A stretch of DNA of 64,000 bases from Nocardia sp. (lineage in GTDB: Bacteria > Actinomycetota > Actinomycetes > Mycobacteriales > Mycobacteriaceae): contig NZ_JAODNK010000080.1 of assembly GCF_025465275.1 (NCBI RefSeq), positions 1 through 64,000 of the forward strand. Reading direction: 5' to 3'. Shown piece by piece: positions 32,135 through 40,229 of this stretch (position 1 is its first letter; each line of letters begins with the position of its first letter). A program made the translations under genes and the position numbers. The notes below the pieces were generated by a model, which saw only the letters and a program-made list of their open reading frames with translations, searched no databases and had not been told where the DNA came from.

Positions 32135-32461
32135 TTACTTCGGGCAGGCGGTGCGGAAGTCGCGGACCGACTGGCGGGCGTCGCGCAGCGCCTGGGCGTC
32201 CTGCGGGTGCGACTGCTTGTAGGACTGGATCTCGGCCTTGCGCTGATCCTTCGGCAGGGCCTTGATCTTCGCGAATTCGGCCTGCGCGTCCGGGTGGGTG
32301 GACAGGTAGGCCTGCACCTTGGTCTTGGCGTCGGCCCGCGCCGCGGTCAGCGCGGCCTGGCTGCAGTCGGGCGCGTCGGCGGACGCAACGCCGGGCACCG
32401 CCAGGGCGATGGTGGCGAATCCGGCGACTCCGGCCAATGCTGCGGCGATCGTGCGCTTCAT
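32135..32461 (-). CDS. Secreted haem-binding protein, MHB domain (Rv0203-like)
   Basis: 108 residues with a Sec signal peptide (KRTIAAALAGVAGFATIALA, cleavage after ASA). The mature ~80 residues have one Cys near each end (DCSQAAL and RTACPK) that can form a disulphide, and Ala/Gln-rich helices typical of the mycobacterial haem-binding (MHB) family used in haem acquisition. ATG 32461 follows AGAGGAG. Direct repeats that look like a response-regulator site lie upstream, and an OmpR-type two-component system follows upstream on the same strand. Confidence 0.78.
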   Translation of the reverse strand: MKRTIAAALAGVAGFATIALAVPGVASADAPDCSQAALTAARADAKTKVQAYLSTHPDAQAEFAKIKALPKDQRKAEIQSYKQSHPQDAQALRDARQSVRDFRTACPK

Positions 32462-32528
32462 ACTCACTCCTCTGGGGCAGGGACTTGACTCCACCGAATC
32501 TGCCCCCGGATCCTTAAGAACCCCTGAA

Positions 32529-32558
32529 TCAGCAGACCTTCTTCAGCAGACCTTCAGC
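32529..32558 (-). promoter_or_regulatory. Direct repeats upstream of the MHB gene, possible response-regulator site
   Basis: TCAGCAGACCTTC occurs twice with a 14-bp period (32529 and 32543), and a third TCAGC starts at 32554, 11 bp further. Regularly spaced direct repeats are typical of OmpR-type regulators, and such a regulator is encoded at 34107-34781. The link is inferred. Confidence 0.5.
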
Positions 32559-32579
32559 TAACCGCCCGCCGAGGTGCTC

Positions 32580-32670
32580 TTGGTCGTTCAATCGACCGTC
32601 CCGGGTGCCGTTGGCCGTTCGATCGCCTGCCGTAGGCGCACTCGGCCGTTCAAGCGCCCGTCCTAGGCGC
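32580..32670. repeat. Three tandem copies of a 31-bp repeat (VNTR/MIRU-like)
   Basis: Imperfect units start at 32580, 32611 and 32642; the common core reads (T)TGGCCGTTCGATCGCC then variable bases and GGCGC. The third copy overlaps the last codons and stop codon (32650) of the histidine kinase, so copy-number changes there could alter the protein's C-terminus. Confidence 0.75.
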
Positions 32671-34110
32671 CGGGGTCATTTCGGGCGGTACCTGGTCCGT
32701 GTTTTCCGTGGTCAGCGGCAGGCGTAGGACGAAGCGTGCGCCGCTGCCGTCGATCGGGTCGGCACAGGTCAGGTCGCCGCCGTGGGCACGGGCCAGGCCG
32801 CGGGCGATGGGCAGGCCGAGGCCGGAGCCGTCGGTGCGGTGATCGCGGGAGCCGTCGAGGCGGACCAGGCGGTCGAAGATGCGTTCGCGGTCCTCGGGCC
32901 GGACGCCGGGGCCGGTATCGCTGACGGCGATCTCGGCACTGTCGGCGGTGGTCCGGATATGCACGGCCACGACTGCGGCACGGTGTTCCGGCCCGGTGGA
33001 GTCGCCGGTGCCGGGATCGGCCGCCACCTGGGCGGGCACGTCGGTGTGCACCGCCTGGCAGGCATTGGTGAGCAGATTGGCGAGGATCTGGGTGATGCGC
33101 TCGGGATCCACCTCGGTGGTCACCGGCACGCCGTCGAGGCGGAAATCGATGTCGGGGTGCAACATTCGCATGCGGTCGAGTTGCGTGGCGGCGAGATCGT
33201 TCAGGTCGGTGGGGTCGCGCCGAAGTTCCAGTCCGGCGTCGATGCGGGCCAGGTCGAGCAGATCGTCGACGAGACGTCCGGCACGATGGGCCTCGCGCAC
33301 CAGCAGCAGATGCATGCGCTGGCGGTCCTCCGGGTCGGCGTCGGCGGGTTGCTGGACCACGGCCTCGGCGAGGGCGCGAATGCCCGCGATGGGTGTGCGC
33401 AGTTCATGGGCGGCATCGCCGACGAAGGTGCGAATACGCGCTTCGGAGGCGCGGGCCCGGGCCTCGGCGGCGGTGGTGTCCCGCAGCGCGCCTTCGAGGG
33501 CGTCCAGCATTTCGTCGAAAGCGGCTGCGGTACGGCCGAGTTCGGTATCGGTGCTGGAGGGGTTCAGGCGGCGGCCGAGTCTGCCTCGGGTGATTTCACG
33601 GGCCAGCCGGGTCATATCGTCGAGCGGTGCGAGCGTGCGCGGGACACCGAACCACAGTCCGGCGGCGATCACCGCGATGGCGCTCGCGGTGGCCATGATC
33701 AGCAGGAACCCCAGCCGCTGCTGCACCCGTGACAGCAGAGGTGTGTCGATCTGCAGGGTGAGCCTGGCGCCGTTCAATTCACCTGGGCCGGTGAGCTTCA
33801 GACTGCGGGATTTGGCCACCCCTTCCTCGGCGTGCAGGCGGGAGAGGCTGCCGAAACTGCGGCCGTCGGTGAGCACCAGCCGGGCCCGCGCCGATCGGTT
33901 GTCGACCCGGGCCACCAGTTCATCGGGCGAAATCCCGTCCTGTGACAGCTGTTTGGCGAGTTGGACGCGATCGGTGAGGGCAGTGTTCTCACTGCGCGTC
34001 ACCACCACCCCGAACAGCGTGTGCACGGTGATCGCGACCAGTACCAGCACCAGGCCGGAAACTACTGCGGTGGTGAGGGTTACGCGGCGGCGCAGGGAGA
34101 CGGTCTTCAT
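32650..34110 (-). CDS. OmpR-type sensor histidine kinase with HAMP domain
   Basis: 486 residues. First membrane helix VTLTTAVVSGLVLVLVAITVHTLF, an external sensor of about 110 residues, second helix FLLIMATASAIAVIAAGLWFGV, HAMP, then HisKA with FVGDAAHELRTPIAGIRALA (phospho-acceptor His), an N box (LTNACQAVH), and G boxes (SDTGPGV, GSGLGLPIARGLARAHGG). ATG 34110 overlaps the response-regulator stop by 4 nt. Its last codons fall inside a 31-bp tandem repeat, and the C-terminal tail (TDQVPPEMTPAPRTGA) is unstructured. The MHB gene is nearby on the same strand. Confidence 0.92.
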   Translation of the reverse strand: MKTVSLRRRVTLTTAVVSGLVLVLVAITVHTLFGVVVTRSENTALTDRVQLAKQLSQDGISPDELVARVDNRSARARLVLTDGRSFGSLSRLHAEEGVAKSRSLKLTGPGELNGARLTLQIDTPLLSRVQQRLGFLLIMATASAIAVIAAGLWFGVPRTLAPLDDMTRLAREITRGRLGRRLNPSSTDTELGRTAAAFDEMLDALEGALRDTTAAEARARASEARIRTFVGDAAHELRTPIAGIRALAEAVVQQPADADPEDRQRMHLLLVREAHRAGRLVDDLLDLARIDAGLELRRDPTDLNDLAATQLDRMRMLHPDIDFRLDGVPVTTEVDPERITQILANLLTNACQAVHTDVPAQVAADPGTGDSTGPEHRAAVVAVHIRTTADSAEIAVSDTGPGVRPEDRERIFDRLVRLDGSRDHRTDGSGLGLPIARGLARAHGGDLTCADPIDGSGARFVLRLPLTTENTDQVPPEMTPAPRTGA

Positions 34111-34781
34111 CGGTCGCCGACCCGCAGCGTGTACCCGAGCCCGCGCACGGTGTGCAGCAGGCGTTCTCCGTGCTCCTCGAGTTTGCGCCGCAGCGCGCTC
34201 ACATTCACTTCGACGAGATTGGGGTCGTAACTCTCGTATCCCCATACGGCGGTGAGGATTTGGGTTTTGGTGACCACGCGATCGCGATTGGTGGCCAGGT
34301 AGGACAGCAGTTTGAATTCGGTGGCGGTGAGCGGCACGGTCGTCTCACCGCGCCATACGGTCCCGGATTCGACGTCCACCTCGAGGTCGCCGACGGTGAT
34401 GCGGTTCTGTGCGCGGCCCATGCGGCGCAGCAGTGCGTCGACCCGCGCCACGAGTTCGTTCAGGTCGAAGGGTTTCACTACATAGTCGTCGGAGCCCGCC
34501 CGCAGTCCGCGCACCCGGTCCTCGACGCCGTCGCGTGCGGTCAGCATGAGCACCCCGGACGCCGACCGTGCCCGCACCGTCTCCAGCAGGGCGAAGCCGT
34601 CCCGTCCGGGCAGCATGATGTCGAGCACCACCACATCCGGCCGGAATTGCGCCAGATCCTGTTCCAGCCGCGCCCCGTCGGGACGCCCGAGCACATCGTG
34701 TCCCGCCGCCGTCAGTCCCGCTTCGACGGCGGTTCTGATGGCTTCGGCATCTTCGACTACAAGAATTCGTCCCGGCTGCAC
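34107..34781 (-). CDS. OmpR/PhoB-family response regulator
   Basis: 224 residues. Receiver: ILVVEDAEAIRTAV, phospho-Asp in VVVLDIMLPGRDGFAL, Lys in DYVVKPFDLNELVAR. C-terminal winged helix: PLTATEFKLLSYLATNRDRV and VNVSALRRKLEE, ending RGLGYTLRVGDR. GTG 34781. It precedes and overlaps its kinase. A CBS-protein gene ends upstream on the same strand after a terminator-like hairpin, so this pair has its own promoter. Confidence 0.93.
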   Translation of the reverse strand: MQPGRILVVEDAEAIRTAVEAGLTAAGHDVLGRPDGARLEQDLAQFRPDVVVLDIMLPGRDGFALLETVRARSASGVLMLTARDGVEDRVRGLRAGSDDYVVKPFDLNELVARVDALLRRMGRAQNRITVGDLEVDVESGTVWRGETTVPLTATEFKLLSYLATNRDRVVTKTQILTAVWGYESYDPNLVEVNVSALRRKLEEHGERLLHTVRGLGYTLRVGDR

Positions 34782-34852
34782 CCGGACATTGTGCTTCCAC
34801 CTGCTGTGAATCGGCTGTCGATCCGGCCCGCCGGGCGGCCCCGGACATGGAC

Positions 34853-34884
34853 GCGGGGCCTGCCCGGAGGTGGGCAGACCCCGC
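34853..34884 (-). terminator. Hairpin downstream of the CBS-domain gene
   Basis: GCGGGG and CCCCGC, then CTGCC and GGGCAG-type pairing after a mismatch, form a long stem around a 7-nt loop, 13 nt past the CBS stop codon. Confidence 0.7.
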
Positions 34885-34896
34885 TCGGGCGCGCGG

Positions 34897-35328
34897 TCAG
34901 TGTGGAATGGAGACCGCGGCGACGAATTCGGCGAGCTGCTTATCGCTGACGTTCCGAGCCAGGTCGGATTCGCAGATCATGCCGACGAGGCGTTTACCGT
35001 CTTTGACGTCGATGACCGGGAGCCGTTTGATCTGGTTCTGCTCCATGATGTCGAGGACGTCTTTGAGGTCGGTATCGGCGTCGACCCAGTGCGGTGTGCC
35101 CTGGGCGAGGTCGCCGGCACGGACGCGGCTGGGGTCGTGCCCCTCGGCAATGCACCGCACGACGATGTCGCGATCGGTGAGCATGCCGATCATGCGGTCG
35201 TTATTGGAGATCGGCAGCGCCCCGACATCGGCATTGCGCATCATTTGCGCGGCTCGGTCCAGGGTTTCGTCCGCCGGGATGGTTTCCACCGTGCGATGCA
35301 TGATGTCGCGGGCTTTCATGGCTTTCAC
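34897..35328 (-). CDS. CBS-domain protein similar to hypoxic response protein 1
   Basis: 143 residues consisting of two CBS motifs: ARDIMHRTVETIPADETLDR ... IGMLTDRDIVVRCIAEGHDP and VDADTDLKDVLDIMEQNQIK ... LVGMICESDLARNVSD. The length and pattern closely match M. tuberculosis Hrp1 (Rv2626c), a DosR-induced protein, but the Cys-linked C-terminus of Hrp1 is replaced here by AAVSIPH. CBS pairs bind adenine nucleotides; the partner is unknown. GTG 35328 follows AGGAGG at 5 nt. Confidence 0.87.
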   Translation of the reverse strand: MKAMKARDIMHRTVETIPADETLDRAAQMMRNADVGALPISNNDRMIGMLTDRDIVVRCIAEGHDPSRVRAGDLAQGTPHWVDADTDLKDVLDIMEQNQIKRLPVIDVKDGKRLVGMICESDLARNVSDKQLAEFVAAVSIPH

Positions 35329-35396
35329 GCAGACCTCCTCATATATGCGGATGGTGCATTGGCCACGTCACATCGTTACTCGGATCACAGCTGAGG

Positions 35397-36077
35397 TCAA
35401 TGCGTGTGTCGCCGGCGCAGTCGTCCGGCGCCCGGGACCGAAAGCCACGCGACGAAGGCCAGCACACCGTCCAGCGCCAGTGCCAGGGCCGCCACCAGGA
35501 TGGCTCCGACGAGGACGCGGTCGTACTTGTACAGCCCGATGCCGTCGAAGATGTAGCGGCCCAGTCCACCCAGATTGACGTAGGCGGCAATGGTGGCGGT
35601 GGCGACCACCTGCAGGGTGGCCCCGCGCAGGCCGGTGAGCAGGACGGGCAGGGCATTGGGCAGTTCGACCCGGAAGAGCACCTGGCGTTCGGTCATGCCC
35701 ATGGCGCGCGAGGCGTCCACCACCGCCGGGTCGACATTGGCGATACCGGCGTAGGCGCCCGCGAGCAGTGGCGGAATGCCGACGGTGAGGAGGGCGAGGA
35801 TAGGGGGGAACAGACCCAGGCCGAGCAGCAGCACCACGAAGGTGAGCAAGCCCAGGGTGGGCAGGGCGCGCATGGCATTGGCGAAGCCGACGATGAGCGC
35901 GGACCCGCGGTGGGTGTGGCCCACCAGTAGCCCGATCGGCAGCGCGATCAGCGCCGAGAGACCCACGGCGAGCACGCTGTACCAAAGATGCTGTGCGATA
36001 CGGGTTTCGATGCCGGTGGGCCCGGACCAGTTCGCGCCGTCGGTGAGGAAATGCCAGGCATCGAGGAAAAGGTTCAT
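35397..36077 (-). CDS. Osmoprotectant ABC importer permease (second)
   Basis: 226-residue membrane subunit of an OpuC/ProW-type importer for glycine betaine, choline or similar solutes. About six helices; the permease loop EAA-like motif is VDASRAMGMTERQVLFRVELPNALPVLLTG. ATG 36077 overlaps the other permease gene by 4 nt. It is the last gene of the four-gene operon binding protein, ATPase, permease, permease, all on the minus strand with minimal spacing. The two permeases probably form a heterodimer. Confidence 0.9.
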   Translation of the reverse strand: MNLFLDAWHFLTDGANWSGPTGIETRIAQHLWYSVLAVGLSALIALPIGLLVGHTHRGSALIVGFANAMRALPTLGLLTFVVLLLGLGLFPPILALLTVGIPPLLAGAYAGIANVDPAVVDASRAMGMTERQVLFRVELPNALPVLLTGLRGATLQVVATATIAAYVNLGGLGRYIFDGIGLYKYDRVLVGAILVAALALALDGVLAFVAWLSVPGAGRLRRRHTH

Positions 36078-36745
36078 GCCGCAGCGCCTTTCGCCCGGCG
36101 GCCGCCGACCGCGCCGGCTCGCAGCCACGGGGTGGCCAGTCGTCCGAGGGCATACAGCAGCCGGTCCATGACGAGCGCCAGTACCAGCACCACGATGATG
36201 CCCGCCACGATCTCGTCCGGGTAGTCACGCTGATAGCCCTGGGTGAAGAGCTTGCCGAGTCCGCCCACACCGATGAGCGCGCCGACGGTCACCATGGAGA
36301 TATTGGTGACGGCCACCACGCGCAGGTTGGCGACGAAAACCGGTAGGGCGAGCGGGAAGTCGACGGTGAGCACGCGGCGCACCGGGGTGTAGCCGATGGC
36401 GTCGGCGGCATCGAGCACGGCGGCGGGTACCGAATCCAGGGCGGCGGGGACGGCCGTCACCAGCAGCGCCACCGAGTAGATGGTCAGTGCGATAACCACA
36501 TTCAGCGGATCGATGACGGCAATGCCGAGCAGCGGGGGAATGATCACGAACAGGGCCAGCGAGGGAATCGTGTACGCGATGCTCGCGGCAGTGGTGGTGA
36601 TGCGGCGCAGCCAGCGCAACCGGTGCGCGAGCGCCCCGGCGGGAATCGCGATGACCAGTCCGGTGAGCAGCGGCAGCAGCGCCAGGTACAGATGGGTGCG
36701 CGCGTATCCGGCGATCTCCGCGAAATTGTCGAGGAGATACTTCAC
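36074..36745 (-). CDS. Osmoprotectant ABC importer permease (first)
   Basis: 223 residues, about six membrane helices, with the ATPase-contact loop VLDAADAIGYTPVRRVLTVDFPLALPVFVAN. Overlaps the ATPase gene by 4 nt at its start and the second permease by 4 nt at its end, so all three are translationally coupled. Family: OpuCB/OpuCD and ProW, taking up compatible solutes during osmotic stress. Confidence 0.9.
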   Translation of the reverse strand: MKYLLDNFAEIAGYARTHLYLALLPLLTGLVIAIPAGALAHRLRWLRRITTTAASIAYTIPSLALFVIIPPLLGIAVIDPLNVVIALTIYSVALLVTAVPAALDSVPAAVLDAADAIGYTPVRRVLTVDFPLALPVFVANLRVVAVTNISMVTVGALIGVGGLGKLFTQGYQRDYPDEIVAGIIVVLVLALVMDRLLYALGRLATPWLRAGAVGGRRAKGAAA

Positions 36746-37893
36746 TTGGCCGCCTCCTCCTCGAAGAAGGCGCGATTGCGTTCGGCGTCCTCGGCGGCGC
36801 GCTGCCGGGTGAGTTGTTCGAGCACCTCGGTGGCGAGGATGCCGCCGCGCACGGCGCCGGAATGCTCCACTGCCACACCGATTTCAGCGGGGGAGGAGAT
36901 GGCGGCGTCGAGGGCTTGGCGCAGGTCGCCGTCCGGCGGGTAGAGGGATCCACCCGCGGCCATACTGTCCACGAGTGCGCGGCCGGCTCGCACTCCTTCC
37001 AATCCGGTGGTGTCCATCCAGCCGAGCGGGCGCCGATCCGGATCGACGACCAGTCGCCATTCGCCCTTGTTCAGTCGTAGTCCGGCGACCTGTTCCGGCG
37101 TGATGATGGCGAGCTCGTGCAGTGGCACGGCGGCCGCGCTGCGGAAAGACAGCTCCCGATACCCGCGATCGCGGCCGACGAAGCCGGCCACGAAATCCGT
37201 TGCGGGCTGGGAGAGTACCCGCTGCGGCTCGTCGTACTGCTGCAGATGCCCGTCGGGTCCGAAGACGGCCACACGGTCGCCGAGTTTGATCGCCTCGTCG
37301 ATATCGTGCGTTACGAAGACGACCGTCTTGTGCAGTTCGGCCTGCAGGCGCTGCATTTCTGTCTGGAGTTCGGCGCGCACCACCGGGTCGACGGCGCTGA
37401 ACGGTTCGTCCATCAGCAGGATGGGCGGATCGGCGGCCAGCGCCCGTGCCACTCCGACCCGTTGCTGCTGGCCGCCGGACAGCTGGGCCGGATACCGCTG
37501 TGCCAAGCCGCGATCGAGTCCGACCCGATCCAGCAGTTCGAGGGCGGCGCTGCGGGCCGCGCGGCGGGAGGTGCCGCGCAGCACCGGCACGGTGGCCACA
37601 TTGTCGAGCACGGTGCGGTGCGGCAGCAGGCCGCCGTTCTGGATCACATAGCCGATGCCGAGCCGCAGCTGAACCGGGTTGATCGTCGAAATATCTTTTC
37701 CGGCAACGGTAATGGTGCCGCTGGTCGGTGCGATCATGCGGTTGATCATGCGCATGGCGGTGGTCTTACCGCCGCCGGACGGGCCGACGAACACGGTGAA
37801 CGAACCGGATTCGATGCGCAGGCTGAGGTCGTGCACGGCGGTGGTCCCGCCCGGGTAGGTCTTGGTGACGCCGCTGAACTCGATGTCGGACAC
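36742..37893 (-). CDS. Osmoprotectant ABC importer ATPase with C-terminal CBS-like region
   Basis: 383 residues. Walker A GPSGGGKT near residue 37, Q-loop YVIQNGGLLPHRTV, signature LSGGQQQR, Walker B ILLMDEPFSAVDP, H-loop FVTHDIDEA. The C-terminal ~140 residues resemble the CBS tandem of OpuCA/ProV that senses ionic strength, though degenerate. GTG 37893 is the start that gives the normal N-terminus (SDIEFSGVTKTYPGG). The binding-protein gene ends 13 nt upstream. Confidence 0.92.
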   Translation of the reverse strand: MSDIEFSGVTKTYPGGTTAVHDLSLRIESGSFTVFVGPSGGGKTTAMRMINRMIAPTSGTITVAGKDISTINPVQLRLGIGYVIQNGGLLPHRTVLDNVATVPVLRGTSRRAARSAALELLDRVGLDRGLAQRYPAQLSGGQQQRVGVARALAADPPILLMDEPFSAVDPVVRAELQTEMQRLQAELHKTVVFVTHDIDEAIKLGDRVAVFGPDGHLQQYDEPQRVLSQPATDFVAGFVGRDRGYRELSFRSAAAVPLHELAIITPEQVAGLRLNKGEWRLVVDPDRRPLGWMDTTGLEGVRAGRALVDSMAAGGSLYPPDGDLRQALDAAISSPAEIGVAVEHSGAVRGGILATEVLEQLTRQRAAEDAERNRAFFEEEAAK

Positions 37894-37906
37894 CGTTTTC
37901 CGCCTT

Positions 37907-38896
37907 CTATCCGAGGGGCTTGTCGAGCCCCTGCGCCTGCACCCACGCCTTAGCGGCCGCGGCCGGTTCGGTTTTGGCGGAGCCGGAGACGGCGGTATTG
38001 AGCGAGATGAGCTCGGCGGTCGAGAGTTTCGCCGAGACCGCATTGAGCACCGCCAGCAGCTTGTCACTCTTCTTGGCGGTATTGAACAGCGGCACCACAT
38101 TCTGGGCGGCGAAGTTGTGGTTCGGATCGGCCAGTGCCACCAGGTTATTGGCGGCGATCGAGGGGGAGGTGGTGAAGATATCGGCGCCCGTCACCTGACC
38201 CTCGGTGAGTGCGCGGACCGTGGCCGGGCCACCGCCGTCGGCGATGGGCACAAAATTGGCGGCCGAGATATCGAGGCCGTAGACCTTCTTCAAGCCCGGC
38301 AGACCGCCTGGGCGCTCGGCGAATTCGGCGGGCGCGGCGAATTTGACCTCGGCCGAGTGCGGGGCCAGATCGGCAATGGTTTTCAGATTCCAGCGTTGGG
38401 CGGTGCCGCTGGTGACGACGACGGCGTCGGAGTCCTCGCCGGGAGCAGGGGTGCCGGCACCGAGCTGATCACCGAGCGCCTTGGTGAGTGCGGCGTCCAC
38501 ATCGGCGGGGGAGGTGGCGGTCGCGGTCTTGTCCAGATACTGCAGCAGGTTGCCGGTGTAATCCGGGATCAGGTCGATGGCGCACTGGCGCAGCGCCGGC
38601 ACATAGGCTTCGCGGCTGCCGATATTGAGTTTGGAATCGATCTGGAAGCCATTGGCGCGCAAGGCCTCCGCGTAGACATCGGCGACGGTTTCCGATTCCG
38701 GGAAGTTGGCGGAGCCGACGGTGAGCTTATCGGTGCCGCCTCCGCAGTCGCTCTTGCCGCCGAGTGGATTGGAGGAGTCCCCGCCGCAGGCGGATGCGGC
38801 CATGGCCGCGGCCAGTGCTACGGCCGCGGCGAGAATGCGTAGTACGGTGCGGGCGGTGCGCTTGCCGTCGGCGCGCGTGGTGATGAGCGAATGCAC
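37907..38896 (-). CDS. Osmoprotectant-binding lipoprotein of the OpuAC family
   Basis: 329 residues. Signal peptide (RTVLRILAAAVALAAAMA) with lipobox ASAC, so it is anchored outside the membrane. The OpuAC domain shows LTVGSANFPESETVADVYAEAL and AIDLIPDYTGNLLQYLD, where aromatic residues such as the Tyr of PDYTG usually form the cage for quaternary amines. First gene of the operon. GTG 38896 follows GGAAGG at 7 nt. An 8-bp hairpin lies in its leader. Confidence 0.92.
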   Translation of the reverse strand: MHSLITTRADGKRTARTVLRILAAAVALAAAMAASACGGDSSNPLGGKSDCGGGTDKLTVGSANFPESETVADVYAEALRANGFQIDSKLNIGSREAYVPALRQCAIDLIPDYTGNLLQYLDKTATATSPADVDAALTKALGDQLGAGTPAPGEDSDAVVVTSGTAQRWNLKTIADLAPHSAEVKFAAPAEFAERPGGLPGLKKVYGLDISAANFVPIADGGGPATVRALTEGQVTGADIFTTSPSIAANNLVALADPNHNFAAQNVVPLFNTAKKSDKLLAVLNAVSAKLSTAELISLNTAVSGSAKTEPAAAAKAWVQAQGLDKPLG

Positions 38897-38924
38897 TGTT
38901 GTCCTTCCGAGCGGGGGCATGCGG

Positions 38925-38957
38925 GGTTCTCCGGCACGAGGTCGCATCGGGAGAACC
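38925..38957 (-). promoter_or_regulatory. Hairpin in the leader of the osmoprotectant operon
   Basis: GGTTCTCC (38925-38932) pairs with GGAGAACC (38950-38957) across a 17-nt loop, about 30 nt upstream of the GTG start. It could be part of a 5' leader or a regulator site; no known riboswitch pattern is recognised. Confidence 0.35.
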
Positions 38958-39116
38958 AACCTGGTTGTCCATACTGCCCGTTTTGTTCCTCGAACGTTGC
39001 CTACCCAGGGTTGGTTTCTTTATGCGCCGCCCGCCGGCACACCCTCTCAGCCGGTGAGACACGCTGGAGCCGACCCGATCCCGCGTTGAGTCCTCCGGCG
39101 CGGCAGACTGTTGCGC

Positions 39117-40073
39117 ATGTTGGGCAGCACAGACTCCCGCGCGCTGATTCGCGGCTTCCGGCGTTCCCGCGCGGTGTTGCTGCGCTCGGCGCTGGCCGTA
39201 ACGATGGCCACGCTGGCCGTCGCCTGCGGCACCGGTGACACCCAACCCGTGCTGACCATCGGCGCCGGTGATTCCGCACAGTCCGGCATGCTCGCCGAGG
39301 TTTACGCCGGCGCGCTGGCCCGCACCGGCGCCCGCACCGCGGTCAAAGGTGGCCTCGGCCAGCGACCCGGCTACCTGGCTGCCCTCGACGCCGACACCGT
39401 CGCGGTGGCCGCAGATGTGAGCGGCGATCTCCTCACCGCCCTCGACTCCTCCTCCGCCGCACGACTTCCCGATGACGTCACCAAGGCCCTCAACAGCGCG
39501 CTCCCCGAAGGCTTGATCGTCGGCGACGTCGCCGACGGCACCGACCTGCGCCCGACTGTGGTGGCTCTCACCACTCGCGTCGACGAGTACCCGTCCTCAT
39601 TGAAGGCCCTCGCTCCCCGCTGCGCCGACCTCACCATCGGCATAGCCACCGGCCCCGCCCTCGACCCCATGCGCGCACCCCTCGACCCCCAGCGCGATGT
39701 AGTCGCCCCCCTCCAGACTGTCTACGGCTGCACGGTCCTGCACCCGGTCACCTTCCCCACCACCGAGGACCTCCGAAAAGCGCTGTCCGACGGAGAAATC
39801 CAGCTGGCAGTCCTGTCCGGCCCCCCGTCCTACCTCGCGGACGGCGGCGCCGACCTGACCTCCCTCGCCGACCCCGACTACGCCTTCCGCGCCGCCAGCG
39901 CCCTCCCGATCATCCGCAAAGGCACCCTCGCCGACCCCCAACTCCGCAAACTCAACTACGTAGCAGGCGAACTCACCACCACCGACCTGGCCGACATGGT
40001 CCGCCAGATCCGCGACAACCACGCCATCCCCGCCAGTCTCGCCCGCGACTGGCTCGACGCCCACGCCCTCTGA
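39117..40073 (+). CDS. Stand-alone OpuAC-like binding lipoprotein (divergent paralogue)
   Basis: 318 residues. Signal peptide (SALAVTMATLAV) and lipobox VACG-type. The domain follows the neighbouring binding protein in layout (LTIGAGDSAQSGMLAEVYAG, then VAVAADVSGDLLTALD) but the PDYTG segment with its aromatic residue has become ADVSG, so the quaternary-amine cage looks lost or changed. No ATPase or permease accompanies it; it is divergent from the complete importer and may lend that importer a second specificity or act as a sensor. ATG 39117; a TTG two codons earlier is possible. Confidence 0.78.
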   Translation: MLGSTDSRALIRGFRRSRAVLLRSALAVTMATLAVACGTGDTQPVLTIGAGDSAQSGMLAEVYAGALARTGARTAVKGGLGQRPGYLAALDADTVAVAADVSGDLLTALDSSSAARLPDDVTKALNSALPEGLIVGDVADGTDLRPTVVALTTRVDEYPSSLKALAPRCADLTIGIATGPALDPMRAPLDPQRDVVAPLQTVYGCTVLHPVTFPTTEDLRKALSDGEIQLAVLSGPPSYLADGGADLTSLADPDYAFRAASALPIIRKGTLADPQLRKLNYVAGELTTTDLADMVRQIRDNHAIPASLARDWLDAHAL

Positions 40074-40121
40074 CCCGCTCCCGGCACACCGATGCGGAAG
40101 GGCGTCCCGCGGTGCCCCTGA

Positions 40122-40219
40122 CGATCAGACCGGGTGGCGAGCGCGAAGTTGCTGTTGCCGCAACCAATGTCGATGACGGTACGCGGCTGGTGGCGAAGGT
40201 GCTGGCGGTGGAAAAGACG
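40122..40219 (-). pseudogene. Fragment of a class I SAM methyltransferase (relic)
   Basis: In the gap between two convergent genes one minus-strand frame reads RLFHRQHLRHQPRTVIDIGC followed by GNSNFALATRSD. VIDIGCGNSNFALA is the motif I SAM loop of class I methyltransferases. There is no start codon, no other methyltransferase motif and no room for one, so this is probably the remnant of a deleted gene. Only about 33 codons support it. Confidence 0.4.
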
Positions 40220-40229
40220 GCGCGGCCGG

